The position numbers and the translations under genes were made by a program. A model generated the notes under the pieces. That model saw nothing but the letters and a program-made list of their open reading frames with translations, was not told where the DNA came from and ran no database searches. A stretch of DNA of 64,000 nt from Amyelois transitella. Lineage: Eukaryota; Arthropoda; Insecta; Lepidoptera; Pyralidae. The DNA lies in the NCBI RefSeq assembly GCF_032362555.1, contig NC_083510.1, positions 6,537,501 through 6,601,500 of the forward strand. The letters run 5' to 3'. Positions 10,723 to 22,292 of the stretch are shown piece by piece (position 1 is the first letter of the stretch; the number at the start of each line of letters is the position of its first letter).

Positions 10723-11092
10723 TAATAGGCATAAGACTCGAAAACCGCTATTTAGCTGGATGGTGGTTGCTAGCCCACCACCTAAATGAAAAATACCCCT
10801 TTTAATAATTATTTCCCTTGTTTGTCTTTTATAACTTCACTGCCAGACCAGTATATTATTCAAGCATGAAGTCAGTTCTCGTCATCATTATAAATTTAAC
10901 AAGTTTGTTCTTTTTCTGTGTATCAGTAGGCATCAGTGACTGTCTTGGCAATCAAAACGAAATTTTCCCTTTTTTTAGTTCTTGCTTGTTTTTTCTATTT
11001 TTGTTTATAGATTTTTATGAGTACATTGATGGTAAAAATAAATTGAAACATGATGGTATTAGTTATAAGTTTATTTTTTTAGGCAGCTGCAA

Positions 11093-11743
11093 TCACGCAA
11101 TCACGGGTTCTGGTAAAACGACAGGCTCAGGAGCTACTGGTAAATGCGCACCTTCTGCCTTGTAACCGTCCAAACCTGCAGAATACTTAGTTACATAGGT
11201 TTTTTCGTCGTCACCAATATATGTGACACTTCCATCTGTAACTAATACACGGCCTTTGCCATCAGCAGTAGGAATAAAGCGCCCAGTCTCAGTCACAATG
11301 GTTCCCTCAGCTGTGATGTAGCGGAGAGAATATTGTCCCAAATCATCATGGACCTCTTGGTGTTCTAAAGCTGGGAGTGCCCTTAGAGCCAGCCTCTCAG
11401 GAGAGCTTGGTGCACTCATAACTGCTGCCACCATGACGGCGAAAAACACGACCAACTGAAATATATGTTAACGCATTATAAACATGATGCATTTTATCTC
11501 TCGCAGTAATTGTTTTATTTATATGCTTAGATCTTTAAACCTACGCAACGGATTCTGATGCAGTTTTCCTTGATAGATAGAGTAATTCAAGAGGAAGATT
11601 TATTGATAAATGCCATCGGTGCCAAGCCGGGCTACGAGTATTTAGGAATAAATAAAGAATTCTGAAAATTATTAAACACTAGATTTATCTACAAAATAAT
11701 ATATGTACCTATGCTTAATTTATAAGTATCTTACCTTATTCAT
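11093..11743 (-). CDS. RR-1 type cuticular protein, 123 aa
   Basis: Exon 1 encodes only Met-Asn-Lys (11743-11735) before GTAAGA. Exon 2 (11455-11093) follows TATATTTCAG. This intron, placed after a few residues, is typical of insect cuticular protein genes. The protein has a signal peptide (LVVFFAVMVAAVMSA) and one Rebers-Riddiford domain over about residues 40-110. Recognisable parts are QYSLRYITAEGTIVTETG, GSVTYIGDDEKTYVTKYSAG and GYKAEGAHLPVAP, matching the RR-1 signature with its final GAHLP. The domain binds chitin in flexible cuticle. The gene is complete and short, as usual for the family. A TATA-like element lies at about 11827-11837. Confidence 0.88.
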
Positions 11744-11826
11744 TTTCTTATGATGTGTTTGACGTATAAGTTATATCAGAAAATTGCTCCAAGTCAATAA
11801 TGAAATAATATTGATGAACAATCGTT

Positions 11827-11846
11827 TAAATATATGCAGTTTCGTA
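11827..11846 (-). promoter_or_regulatory. TATA-like promoter element of the RR-1 gene
   Basis: On the minus strand the sequence reads GAAACTGCATATATTTAAA, about 85 bases before the ATG. The GAAACTGCAT block is identical to that in front of the TATA box of the neighbouring 187-aa protein gene. Confidence 0.55.
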
Positions 11847-12054
11847 ACAATTCAAAGAAAAACTTGTTGAACATAAGTTTAAGTACTCATTTATACCTAA
11901 TTAAAGAACAAATACTAAATAATTACAAAAATAATTAGTTGACAAGTTATTTCCAAAATTAGACCGATTTGTCACAAACAGGGCCAGTTTGTTTAATAAT
12001 ATAATAATAGTGATTGTTTTTAAGGAAAGTAACTTGTTTATTCTCACACATTCA

Positions 12055-12070
12055 TGCATTAGATATAAAT
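12055..12070 (+). promoter_or_regulatory. TATA box of the 714-aa Pro-rich gene
   Basis: TGCATTAGATATAAAT lies about 60 bases before the ATG, giving a probable start near 12095. It has the same TGCA-then-TATA order as three neighbouring genes. Confidence 0.55.
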
Positions 12071-12128
12071 TAAAGAATTAACATCCAATAATTATCAATT
12101 ACAAAAAATTGTCCACCTGATAAGCATC

Positions 12129-14366
12129 ATGGTAAGTATTATTACATCTTTTAATATTTGCAATTTTTTTATATTATTTTAAATTCTTTATCATTTTTTT
12201 AATTGATTGACGTTTTATTTGTAGGTGGCGTTAGGAGCTTTTATATTACTCTTTGGGACCTTCTATGTCTTTGCAACTGCAAACCCTTTAGATCCCATAG
12301 AAATAATAATTGAGAAGCACATCAAACCTGAACTCACACATTATGGACTGCAACGAGGTTACCCGCCATTCATATCAAACTTTATGCAACACGGAACAAA
12401 CGTTTTCTTTAAACCACAAATAATGTTATCTCCTAACTACGCACCAGGACATGGAATGATTATTGAAAACAAAGAAGACTGCAAGAAATTACCACTACTG
12501 TCTGCTGTACCATTTGCAATGGCTTCGGAAATGACAATAGATGAGCCTATCAAAATTGTGGAAACTATTGCTTCTGAAATTCAACCACCAACAGTTGATA
12601 AAGTGATCGTTATAAATACATCAAAGCCTATAATGCCAGAACTTTCCATTCCTCCAATGGCTATATCTCCATTGCCGGCTATTACCGAAGAATTAGCAGT
12701 TGAATTGCCCGTGAGTAGTTCATTTCTATCTGCTGTTAAACCTGACTTACTACCTCTCATTCCTTTGCCTATTAATGATATTCCAAATGATCATGAAGTT
12801 GTGTCAATTCCCATGGCTCCAGAACTTCCCCCTGTTGAACTAGCACAAGGCCCATTAGCAAGTGAAAATTATCGACCAGAAGTGACTGAAGAAATCAAAC
12901 CTGCTTTTATTCCGGAAGCACCTGAACTACCACCTGTTCCTGAACCTGAAGTGTTACTACCTCCATTACCTCCAGTTGGCCTACTACCATCGGTTCCAGA
13001 AGTGGAATCTGCTGCATTTGTAGAATCATATGATAATGAGATGGTATTACATATTCCAGAAGCACCTCAACTACCTTCCTTTTCACTGCCAAAACTTCCA
13101 GTTCCTGTCATAATGCCAGAAGTTTTCAAAGCATGTGATGAACAAAATAAGACTCAAATGTTAGTGGAGACGGAAATCCTGTCAGCCCCGATCTTACCCG
13201 AATTTCATGAACAAATATTTATGGATTTAAACCCAGAAACAATTTCGGCCGAACCAATACTTCCTTTATTAGTTGAGTCTAAGCCTGTGCTTATAGAAGA
13301 TAAACATGAAAATATTGAAATCCCTACTCCACCGGTTCTTTCCCCAATGACACCAATCTCATTGCCTGTGAGTGTAGTAGTGCCGGACCCTATTTCAGAA
13401 GATCTTCAACTCCCTCTTTTAGAAGAAATTAAACCCGTTAGGATAGAAGAGCCTAAATTCGAACCAATGGAAATCCCTAATCCACCGGTTCTTTCTCCAA
13501 TGATACCAATTTCATTACCTGTTAATGTAGTGGTACCGGAACCAATTTCAGAAGAACTTCAACTTCCTCTTTTAGAAGTACCTAAGCCCGTAACAATGGA
13601 AGAACTTAAGTTTGAACCTAAAGATATCCCTGCCCCACCAGTTCTTCCACCAATAGCACCTATTCCATTGCCCATAAGTGTGGTAGCACATGAACCAGTT
13701 CCTGTAGCTCAACAAGTGCCACTAATAGAAGAACCCATACCAATAATAGAGGAAGCTAAAATCGATTCTGTTGAAATTCCTGCCTTACCGATTCTTTCTC
13801 CAATGGAACATTTTTCATTTCCTGGGGCGCCAATTCTTGTCCCATTTGTACATAATATGAATCCGGTAACTATTGCTGATGAGTCACCATTACATTTTGC
13901 AATTGAACATGAAGCCATATCAAATGAAATATCTAATGCTGAAGTTCATCCTGTACCTATTCCAGAAGCTCTTCCATTACCAACTTTATCTATGCCTGAA
14001 ATTAATCCACAGAATATTCCTGTACCGCCGGAGTTACCGCCCTTTTCTTTCCCATCAATGCCTGTTATGTTGAATGAGCCTTTATATCGGCCCGCAGAAT
14101 TAACACCTATGGTCATAGACGAACCAACACTTCCTCAATTCGAGGTACCTAATAGACCATTCTTTATGTCATTTGCCAAACCCCCTAAACTATCAACATC
14201 TGAAATGGAATCCATTATTTCTTTTCCCACATCTTGTGTTCAAAATATTGTGGTAGAGCGTGTTCTGCCACATATAGTTCACGAAGGAAAAGTAAATGTA
14301 GTGCCTCCGTCCAGCTACCCAGTCTATTCACCGTATTCACCGACTTTAGCCATTCGATTATATTAG
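12129..14366 (+). CDS. Secreted Pro-rich protein with 51-aa tandem repeats, 714 aa
   Basis: The initiator ATG (12129-12131) alone forms the coding part of exon 1 and is followed by GTAAGT. Exon 2 (12225-14366) follows TTTATTTGTAG. After a signal peptide (VALGAFILLFGTFYVFATA) the protein is rich in Pro, Leu, Val and Glu, with recurrent short units such as PELPPV and PAPPVLPP. Four consecutive repeats start at 13317, 13470, 13623 and 13773. The spacing is 51, 51 and 50 residues, each beginning with E/D-IP-x-PxL and carrying P-I-x-LPxxVVxxEP. The fourth is the most diverged. There are few Cys residues and no enzyme motif. I do not recognise the family. A structural matrix, silk-like or cuticular role is inferred from composition, secretion and neighbours. 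Polyadenylation signals are near 14388-14396. Confidence 0.75.
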
Positions 14367-14444
14367 GAAAAACTGAATTTATTAGGCAATAAATAAATAT
14401 TTGAATTGAAAATTTTGTTTTATTTTTTCGCTTTTCAATTTTCT

Positions 14445-17400
14445 TTACACATTTCTAAGTTTAAACTTTAGAAGTATTGGCTGATTCGGTTTATTTATTA
14501 GTAATGTCCGTATTCCTAACTGTTTTCCTTCCCACTGTAATTTAAACTCGCGTAGCATCTGAAAGTTAAAACCCATCGGATAAAAAAACTTATAGACACA
14601 AATCTGATTTCTTTTAAACAACTAACTCGGCATGTATAGAAGAAATTACCCGAATCAGAGTAATAGCCATATTTTGTTCCGCCAGCCTCCGTGCAATGCA
14701 TGATCTTGGCCCAAAACCAAAAGGCAAACTTAGGAAGGGATGTAAATTCTCATAAAATTGTGAACCACGCATCCAACGCTCGGGCTTAAAAGATGTAGGG
14801 TTTTTAACAAACTGTGGTAGTCTAGAAGCCAGCATATTTTGCATCACTATGACAGTCTGAAATAAAATTAAGCTTCTATGTAATAAAATCTCGTGGGAAT
14901 CGCATTATGAACCTTAAAAAGCATATAAATGGCGGCGATGGTGTCCGCACCCCATCACGTCTCGTTCCCGGCGGGAGCGGTATGCGGTCTGCTGAAAGCC
15001 GCTTTGCGACGATGAATGTAAGAGGAGGAATGAAGGATAAGATTGAGGAAGTATGCCAGATGATGGATGAAAGACGTTTGGATGTGTTGTGCGTGAATGA
15101 AACGAAGCGGAAAGGATGCGACGCGACGCAGCACGGCCCTTACACGGCGTATTGGTCTGGAATTTCCAGTACCAGCCGAGGCTGTCAAGGGGTCGGTCTA
15201 ATTCTTTCTGCACGAATGGCTGAGTGCGTGAATGAGTATGAGTGTGTCAGCCCTCGTCTTCTATGGATTAGGCTGAAAGTTGGAATCACTCGGATCTTCG
15301 TTCTAGGTGTTTATGCACCTTGGGATGTGGGTTCGAGGGGTGCAACATCAGCAAAAAGCGAAAACGAGGAGTTCTGGAATAGTGTAAGAGAAGTATTGAA
15401 AGTTACCAAGCCAAATGAGAAGATTATTATGTTAGGTGATTTTAATGGATGGGTGGGTGTAAAGCGTGATGGATATGAAAAGGTGCTTGGTGCGTTTGGT
15501 GACGAAAAGGTGAATGATAATGGAAGAAGTGTATTAGAAATTTGTCTAGAGTGGGATCTTTTTGTGTCGAACTCAATGTTTCAACATAAAGAGATCCACA
15601 CCTACACAAGAGTGGAAGGTATTTTAAAAAGTATGATAGACTTTGTGATTGTAGATGAAAGATTGAAGAACAAAGTGCTGGATACCCGTGCATATCGCGG
15701 TGCTGGCATTGACTCGGACCATTTACTGGTGATATCCCGGATAAGGGGTATCTTCAATCGCTGGCGGCACAGGGTAAGGGAGCAAACCAGCGCTTTGGAA
15801 AGAGTAAAAGTAGAAAATTTGCAAGATATGGATGTAGGTAAGAAGTATATTAATAGACTGAAGGATGAATTTGAAGATTTAGATGAAATGAGCGATATTG
15901 AAGATGGATGGAAGGAATTTAAAGAAAGAATTGTGAAAGTAGCTGTTGAAGTGTGTGGTGTAAGTAGAAGAAGGAAAGGAAAAAATCACAAAAATGCGTG
16001 GATGAGTAAAGATGTGCAAGAACTTGTGCGATTAAAGAAGAAAGCATGGCTGGATTTGTTAGCAGCAAAAGCTAACTTAAGAATGCAAGAGGTTATAGAT
16101 GAAGATGTGAATGAAGCACGTAAGGAATATAAGAAAATGAAAGATTTGGTTAAGAAAGCTGTGATTAGAAAGAAAGAAGAGTATAAAGAGGATTTTGATA
16201 AAAGGCTATCAGAAGACTTTCAGTCAAATCTGAAAGTATTCTGGAAATCCGTAAGGTCAGCCCGAGGAAATACTATAACCAGAGAGCTGACTAGGATCAG
16301 ATGCCAGGATGGTAGCGTTGTGAAAGGAGAAGAATGTGTACTAAAGATATGGAAGGACTATTTTGAAAGTTTATTTGAAAAAAGGAAGGAAATAAGAAAG
16401 ATTTCTGCTATAGCGAAGAAAAAGAGAATGAGATGGAAGGCGAAATTGAAATGTCCGAAATTGTGGAAGCACTTAAGAGTATGAAAGCGGGAAAGGCTGC
16501 TGGGTGTGATAGAGTGTCGGTCGAGATGCTTAAAGCAGGAAAAGGCGTAGTAGCTAGTCAGTTGTACTGCCTTTTCAATTTGTGTTGGAGAAGCGGCCGA
16601 GTACCAAAAGATTGGTGTAAGGCTGTTATCGTGCCACTTTACAAAGGAAAAGGGTCACAGCTGGACTGCAAAAATTATCGTGGTATAAGCCTGCTTAGCG
16701 TCGTCGGCAAATTGTATGCTAAGGTATTGATTAATAGAGTCAGGAATGAAACTGATGACAAAATATGGGATGCTCAAGCGGGATTTCGAAAGGGAATGGG
16801 ATGTACTGATCAGGTCTTTTCCTTGCGGTGCATAGCCGAAAAGTTTTTGGCCAAGAGTCAAAAAGTCTATTGCACATTCGTAGATCTGGAAAAGGCCTAT
16901 GACAGAGTTGAGAGGAATGAATTGTGGTCAGCACTTTCTATGCATGGGGTGAGCAGTCTCTTAATACGAGCACTGAAATCCTTATGTGAGGATTCGAGTG
17001 CTTGTGTCAGGATAAACGGAGCGCACACTGAGTGGTTTAAGATTGAGAAAGGCGTTAGGCAAGGATGTGTTGCGTCACCGTGGCTGTTCAACCTATTTAT
17101 GGATAGCTGTTTGACAGATTTGAAAGAGTCTAAAAGTGGATTAAGGATGAATGAGTTACTCGTCAAATGTCTGCTCTATGCCGACGATCAGGTTATACTG
17201 GCGTCATCAGCGGAGGAGTTACAGGAGATGGTAAACTGTATGCATGAAGCTTTAAAAGAGAAAGGAATGAAGGTGAACGTAAGTAAAACTAAAACACTGG
17301 TTTTTGAAACGGAGAAAGAAATGACAGCATGTAATATTTTGATTGGAGGAGAAAAAGTGGAGCAAGTGAAAGAGTTTGTATATCTAGGATCAAAGTTTAC

Positions 17401-20400
17401 ATCAGATGGCAAGTATGATAGTGATATTGAAAGGAGAGTGAACGCGGGGAACATGGTGAATGGAGCTTTGCATGCCTTTATGAGCAGTCAGAAACTATCC
17501 AAAAAGGCTCGACTGGCTGTGCACAGGGGCGTGTTGGTCCCGACATTAATGTATGGGAGTGAAAGTTGGGTATGGCAAAAGAAGCATGAAAGCAGAATAA
17601 ATGCAGTGGAAATGAGAGCGTTAAGGAGTATGATGGGTGTGAAATTGAGTGACAGGATAAGGAACAGCGTGATAAGGGAATGTTGTGATGTGAAAGAAGA
17701 TGTAGTTACAGGAATAGAAAAGGGTATGTTAAGATGGTTCGGTCATGTGGAGAGGATGAATGAAAGCAGGTTGACTAAGCAGATATACAAGGAGAGTGTG
17801 GAGGGAAAGGTCGGAGTGGGAAGACCTAGACGAACGTATCTTGATCAAATTAAGGACGTCCTGGTAAAGGGTCAGGTCAAAAGTACCCGAAACCGCCGAG
17901 CTTGTATGAAGAGAGTTATGAATGTGGACGAAGCGAAAGAAGTATGCAGAGATCGTGGCAAGTGGAAAGAGGTAGTCTCTGCCTACCCCTCCGGGAAAGA
18001 GGCGTGATTTTATGTATGTATGTATGTATGTAATAAAATGTGGAACAGCCGAATCAAATAGGAAGTTAACATGTTCAAGTAATTAAGGCTTCATGCCTTG
18101 CAGAGTTTTAAGTTGTAAACTAATAATACTAGTCGTCGTCTTCGTCGGTTCCACTTTGGTTTTTGAAGTTACAAAAACAAGATGATTGTAGTAAAAACAT
18201 TATTCATCTTATTACATCCGGGTTATTCTCCAAAGAGGTGAGGAAGCACCCGAGATTACCGCCAGGACGAAGAAGTAACACAAGTCTTACCCCTTTTGGT
18301 ATCAGGTATCCTCTAAGTACAATATCTTTCTGCAACCAACGCCCTACGCCTATAGAAACAGGGTTTAACCTCAGACTCTCCTTTATGACACTTCTCACAT
18401 AAGTAGCCTTTGTCAATGTTTCTGCTGATATCTCTGAATTTTTTGTAGGAAGCAAAGCCATGATTTCTTGAAACATTTTTTCCTGAACGTCCACATTTGT
18501 AGCTAAATGATACAATGCGAAACTCGTGGCGTATGATGTCTAAAAAGAAAAGATATAGCTAAATTTATTAAAACTCGTTGTGCAATTTTAGATCTTGATT
18601 CATTCACTATGTAAATTATGCTAGTACCTTTATTTAATAATTCTGAAATTTGTAGGAGTTAGACAGTCAAAGTTTTATCGTTGGATACTTTTTAACTCTA
18701 TAGAATCACATTATTGATAACGAGAGAATTGAGAACGCTATTCAAGCTATTATTATTTTATATAATGTAGAAGAATGGTGCACACCCAGGCTATGCTAAA
18801 ATACTTTGAAATAAAGACTCACAGTATCAATAGCGGCCATCAGCATATCGACCATCATTCCCACTATGTCCTTTAGATCTAAATTCGGTTGAATAAGAAA
18901 GGACTGCAGAAGTGAGATATCGCGAGCATCACTATCTTCATCAAAAAAATTTACACGACGTAGAAATATCTCTGTAGCTATTCTGTAAAATAATACATTT
19001 CTTTTTTATATTGTGGTTTTCAAAGCTGTTAAAAATGATTCATCTATGTATCTTGTAATGATAAACTATAAAATCTTTAGTACCTACATAATATATAAAT
19101 AACTATAATTTTATATGGAATTTTATTTAAATAACCAACAATTCACAGAAGAAGTTCGTTCTTTATCAATTCAAAGAACTTTCATATAAAACTATAAAGT
19201 ATTCGGAATAATTTGTGATAAGTACATATATTATTCCGATTCTATGGCTCAAACTTACTTCTCTAAATAATCCTGTGATTTCACGAGCTTTCTATATAAT
19301 GGCGTTTTGATAATTTTCCAAAGGATACCTTTATCTAACTTCATTATACCACTGTTTGAGTCAAAAGCTGCTGAGATCACTTTGCTGCTGCGCGAATCTC
19401 TTTCTTGTTCAAGTTGAGAAAAGCTGTCAAACTTTTCATTGAACCCAACCTTCCCGATAACTAAAAACATGCGAAAAATTAAGAACCATTTAGGTTTGAA
19501 TGTCCTACAGGGAAACCTGACACTGCTATGGGTTTTGATTTATATAAACAAGGTCATGTTTATCAGCCGAATATCAACAAATTAATAAATACTTAACTAT
19601 ATGGTAAAAAATATAGGTTTATTTATTTTACAGAATACCGGCTGTTTTTATTACATACATACATACATATCATCACGTCTATATCCCTTTCAGGGTAGAC
19701 AGGGCCAACAGTCTTGGATAGACTGAAAGGCCACATTCAGCAGTTTCGCTGTTTGGCTTTATGATAAAATTGAGATTCAAATAGTGACAGGTTACAGCCG
19801 TTCAAATTCGATTAAAGGATCAATCATCATGGTCAAAAGGCGTACATCGGGCTCATCTCCAGGAGGTGAAATTTTAACTAGGATATACGGCAGGAGGAAG
19901 AAGAAAAAAGTACTCCGTGGAATAATTAATTAAAATTATTAACAGTACCTTCTAAATTCAACCTATTCAAGTAGTTCAAAAAATCGTCGTTCTCAGTTAC
20001 TCTATTATCCTTTATCCACTGCAAGAATTCTTTAACAATACTATCAGTATCCTGAATATGTACTTTTACGCTCTGTGGACCTGTGAAATTTTTCTGGAAT
20101 GTGCTACGGAGCCGCCACCATTCTGGACCATTGCTAGAATGTAAATAATTACTTTGTAAACAAAATTAAAAAGGAAACCCCGAATGAAGTAAGACAAAAT
20201 AAAAAGTATAAGTAGGTTTTCGATCAAAATATAATGAGTTACGAGAATCTTCAGATTATGATTAAAAAATCGGGTTATTGTATTGGTGCCATGAGATTTC
20301 CTTTCGGAGAACATGACCAGACCACTCAAAATCTTTCCATTGATGTTCTAACCTTTATAGAACAACTAACTTTTACACGCAGCTTCGCCACCATGAATTT

Positions 20401-22292
20401 AGAGCCATTTGCAAAAGAATACATGTTTTTCCAAAATCCCACGGAAACTGGTTTTTTCAGGGATAAAAGGTACCCTATATCCTTCTCCAGTCTCCAGATT
20501 TTTTCAGTAGATAACTCAGGAAGAGGTAACAAACAAATAAACAAACTTAATATTCGCGTTAATAATATAAGTTGGTAAAAGTAATCTTATGTTGATAAAA
20601 ACAAAAGTAAATCCTAACAAACTGATAAACAGAATCCTATGATTCTTTGTGTTTTATATTTTTCTTTGCTCAGTCGTTATCAATTTTTGTTTTCCTGTTT
20701 TATTACTTTTATTGATACATACATACATACATATGGTCACGTCTATATCCCTTGCGGGGTAGACAGAGCCAACAGTCTTGAATAGACTGAATGGCCACGT
20801 TCAGCTATTTGGCTTAATGATAGAATTGAGATTCAAATAGTGACAGGTTGCTAGCCCATCGCCTAAAAGAGGAATCCCAAGTTTATAAGCCTATCCCTTA
20901 GTCGCCTTTTACGACATCCATGGGAAAGAGATGGAGTGGTCCTATTCTTTTTTGTAATGGTGCCGGGAACCACACGGCACTTGTACTTTACTTAGTAGGT
21001 ACTAGTATTGATAATGACATGATACTGACTCTGTGCTGATAGGTGCCTTTACGCATAGGCACAGCTAAGAAAATAAAAACGAAACACATAATTACGTTGA
21101 GAGTAATCCTCCAGTGTTGTAAGAATCTGGTTTATTTAACCGATAGTGTAACATGGCAACATGGCTTCGCCTGGCGGGATATTGGTCATCCTGGCGGAAT
21201 ATAGCCTCCATATCTTCAGGATCGAAGACATGGAGTAAGTTAACCCCTGGCACCTCCCTGACGAGGCTTCCATAACGCTTCCAGTTCAAAAGAGCATTCT
21301 GGTCAAGGGCTTCAGCATTGTAGTCGCCTAAATAATAAGTGATTAGTGACATAACATAGGAAATAATCCTGCAACTTCAGACAACCGAATTTGTAACCCT
21401 TTAAGGGTTAAATTCCCCTGCAAAATTTGCAAAGGTTTTACACGAAGCGACTCGCTTCATAGTAACCAGAATCTTGTTGGATGGTCCTCTCAGTGGGGTG
21501 AGAAAGGACGCAACCGGGACTAACACCAGGTACAATCACTTCAAAAATCAATGGACGCTGTAGCGACATTGGTTATAATGGTTAAGGTAAATTGATATAT
21601 GAAAAATATAGTATGTTTGTTACAAGGAATGATAACTAGCTGGCCGCTGACACTACAGTACACTACAGTAATTATCTGTTCAAAATCTAATTTTCGTTTT
21701 CTACTAATCAAAATTAAACTATTAGGTATATGTAGGTACCTACCTACTTTTATTATGTTTGCTAGTAGGATATTAATTAGGCATAGCTAAAGGTACATTT
21801 TGAATGCCATGCTACCATACGACTAAAATGAGTTTAATTCAATATTTTTTCGTGTTTTTTTTTGCCATGGGTGTCCCATAAAGTGTAAAATCTTATTATA
21901 AAAATCTAACGAGAAGGTATACCTATAGTCAAACTAAGATAAGTCGTCTTAATTTCCTTCAACCAAAACCAATTCACTGATATGCGGGCTTTAGTTTTAC
22001 TTGAAGTTGCTTATTTAAAGTACCTACAAACTCAAAGCAAAAGTGGCCTACCCATCAAGCCGTTATCATTATAAGTCAATTAAGTACTAATTCGTTTAAT
22101 AATAATTAATTACTTACCTATTAACGGTATATATTTGTACAAAGTTCCTATTAATGGATAACTTTTGGGACCAGGAATATTGTCAAAGTTCAAGCAAGTA
22201 TTATCTTTAACTACACTCGACTTTCTGATAAAACGCATTTGCTTCACATGTTTCCGTAGAAATAATTGATTAATTTTCACCGACTTTAACAT
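14445..22292 (-). CDS. dib: Mitochondrial cytochrome P450, probably CYP302A1 (ecdysteroid 22-hydroxylase)
   Basis: Eight coding exons join in phase to 507 aa: 22292-22118, 21327-21096, 20133-19949, 19460-19259, 18982-18823, 18539-18291, 14856-14650 and 14558-14445. The N-terminus is basic like a mitochondrial presequence, then FDNIPGPKSYPLIGTLYKY. Other landmarks are YPARRSH and GPEWWRLR, the I-helix AAIDTTSYATSFALY, the ExxR motif in VIKESLRL, FKPERW and the haem loop FGFGPRSCIARRLAE. The family's usual Gly two positions after the Cys is Ala here, a tolerated variant. The haem-loop exon has an in-frame read-through ending in AELVV, but the donor GTAATT after LIR and the next exon restore a normal P450 C-terminus. 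Known CYP302A1 (disembodied) performs a hydroxylation step of ecdysone synthesis in mitochondria. That assignment rests on remembered similarity in the N-terminal third; another mitochondrial CYP clan member is the alternative. Introns hold a LINE, two SINEs and a P450-like remnant. Confidence 0.82.
14907..16430 (+). CDS. LINE endonuclease and N-terminal part of reverse transcriptase polyprotein
   Basis: The frame opens at ATG 14907. The endonuclease domain covers roughly residues 30-260, with NVRGGMKDKIEE, the catalytic-type LGDFNGW and SDHLLV. A lysine-rich linker follows (VCGVSRRRKGKNHKNAW). Beyond about 16430 this frame no longer encodes the family sequence and stops at 16484. The polymerase continues in another frame. 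This supports one frameshift in a poly-A-rich stretch (GAAGAAAAAGAGAATGAG). Confidence 0.85.
16420..18007 (+). CDS. LINE reverse transcriptase domain, C-terminal part
   Basis: The frame is open through EIVEALKSMKAGKAAGCDRV (the N-terminal RT motif), then the A motif FVDLEKAYDRV, the B motif VRQGCVASPW and the C motif LLYADDQVI, with both aspartates present. The C-terminal region has GSKFTSDGKYDSDIERRVNA, LMYGSESWV and GVGRPRRTYLDQI. It ends in TGA at 18005-18007, just before the (TATG)n tail, so the 3' UTR is only about 20 bases, as in RTE elements. Confidence 0.88.
19652..19912 (-). repeat. Truncated SINE family A fused to a piece of SINE family B
   Basis: Positions 19652-19797 match the 3' half of family A in reverse (ATCACGTCTATATCCCTTTC to AGTGACAGGTTACAGCC). 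From about 19839 the sequence ATGGTCAAAAGGCGTACATC and onward matches the 3' part of the family B copy at 59525-59757. Both are in introns of the P450. Confidence 0.65.
20326..20520 (-). pseudogene. P450-like exon remnant in intron 2 of the P450 gene
   Basis: On the minus strand a frame encodes LSTEKIWRLEKDIGYLLSLK, then KPVSVGFWKNMYSFA and AKLRVKV. The layout matches the part of mitochondrial P450s that follows the B-C region (WWRLR..., xSVK..., as in exon 3 at 20133-19949). The only nearby AG acceptor would not join it in phase with exon 2, and a stop follows ERF. I read it as a decayed duplicated exon or a piece of a second P450. Similarity is moderate and only by eye. Confidence 0.4.
20716..20980 (-). 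repeat. SINE family A copy, full length
   Basis: One of the best-preserved copies. It runs from the tail ACATACATACATACATATGG through TCACGTCTATATCCCTTGCG, TAATGATAGAATTGAGATTC and TTAGTCGCCTTTTACGACAT to GGTGCCGGGAACCACACGGC. It lies in intron 2 of the P450. Confidence 0.95.

Larger units (their letters stand above)
9420..11092. other. Intergenic DNA with two facing SINE copies
   Basis: Apart from the SINE copies at 9944-10179 and 10451-10722 and a degenerate SINE piece near 10725-10800, I see no feature. The open frame at 10818-11165 on the plus strand overlaps the end of the RR-1 gene and has no similarity. Confidence 0.5.
14890..18027 (+). mobile_element. RTE-like LINE, nearly full length, in intron 6 of the P450
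   Basis: The element is flanked by the 12-bp direct repeat ATGTAATAAAAT (14878-14889 and 18028-18039). It ends in a (TATG)n tail, as RTE-type LINEs do. One coding region spans an apurinic-type endonuclease (METKRKG-like start, LGDFNGWVG, DSDHLLV) and a reverse transcriptase (FVDLEKAYDRV, KGVRQGCVASPWLFNLFMD, YADD). The C-terminal region holds YGSESW and WFGHVERM. The endonuclease part is open from 14907 to 16484 and the polymerase part from about 16433 to 18007 in a different frame, so a single frame change near 16400 separates them. Intact target repeats and otherwise long open frames indicate a recent insertion. It is antisense to nothing coding but opposite in direction to the host gene. 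The clade is called from structure and memory. Confidence 0.9.

Noticed and set aside
10818-11165. Plus-strand open frame of 115 aa
   Set aside because: Phe-rich translation of AT-rich DNA that runs into the antisense of the RR-1 gene.
14614-14649. P450 ending in AELVV inside the haem-loop exon
   Set aside because: A GTAATT donor and a following exon (14558-14445) in phase give a normal mitochondrial P450 C-terminus.
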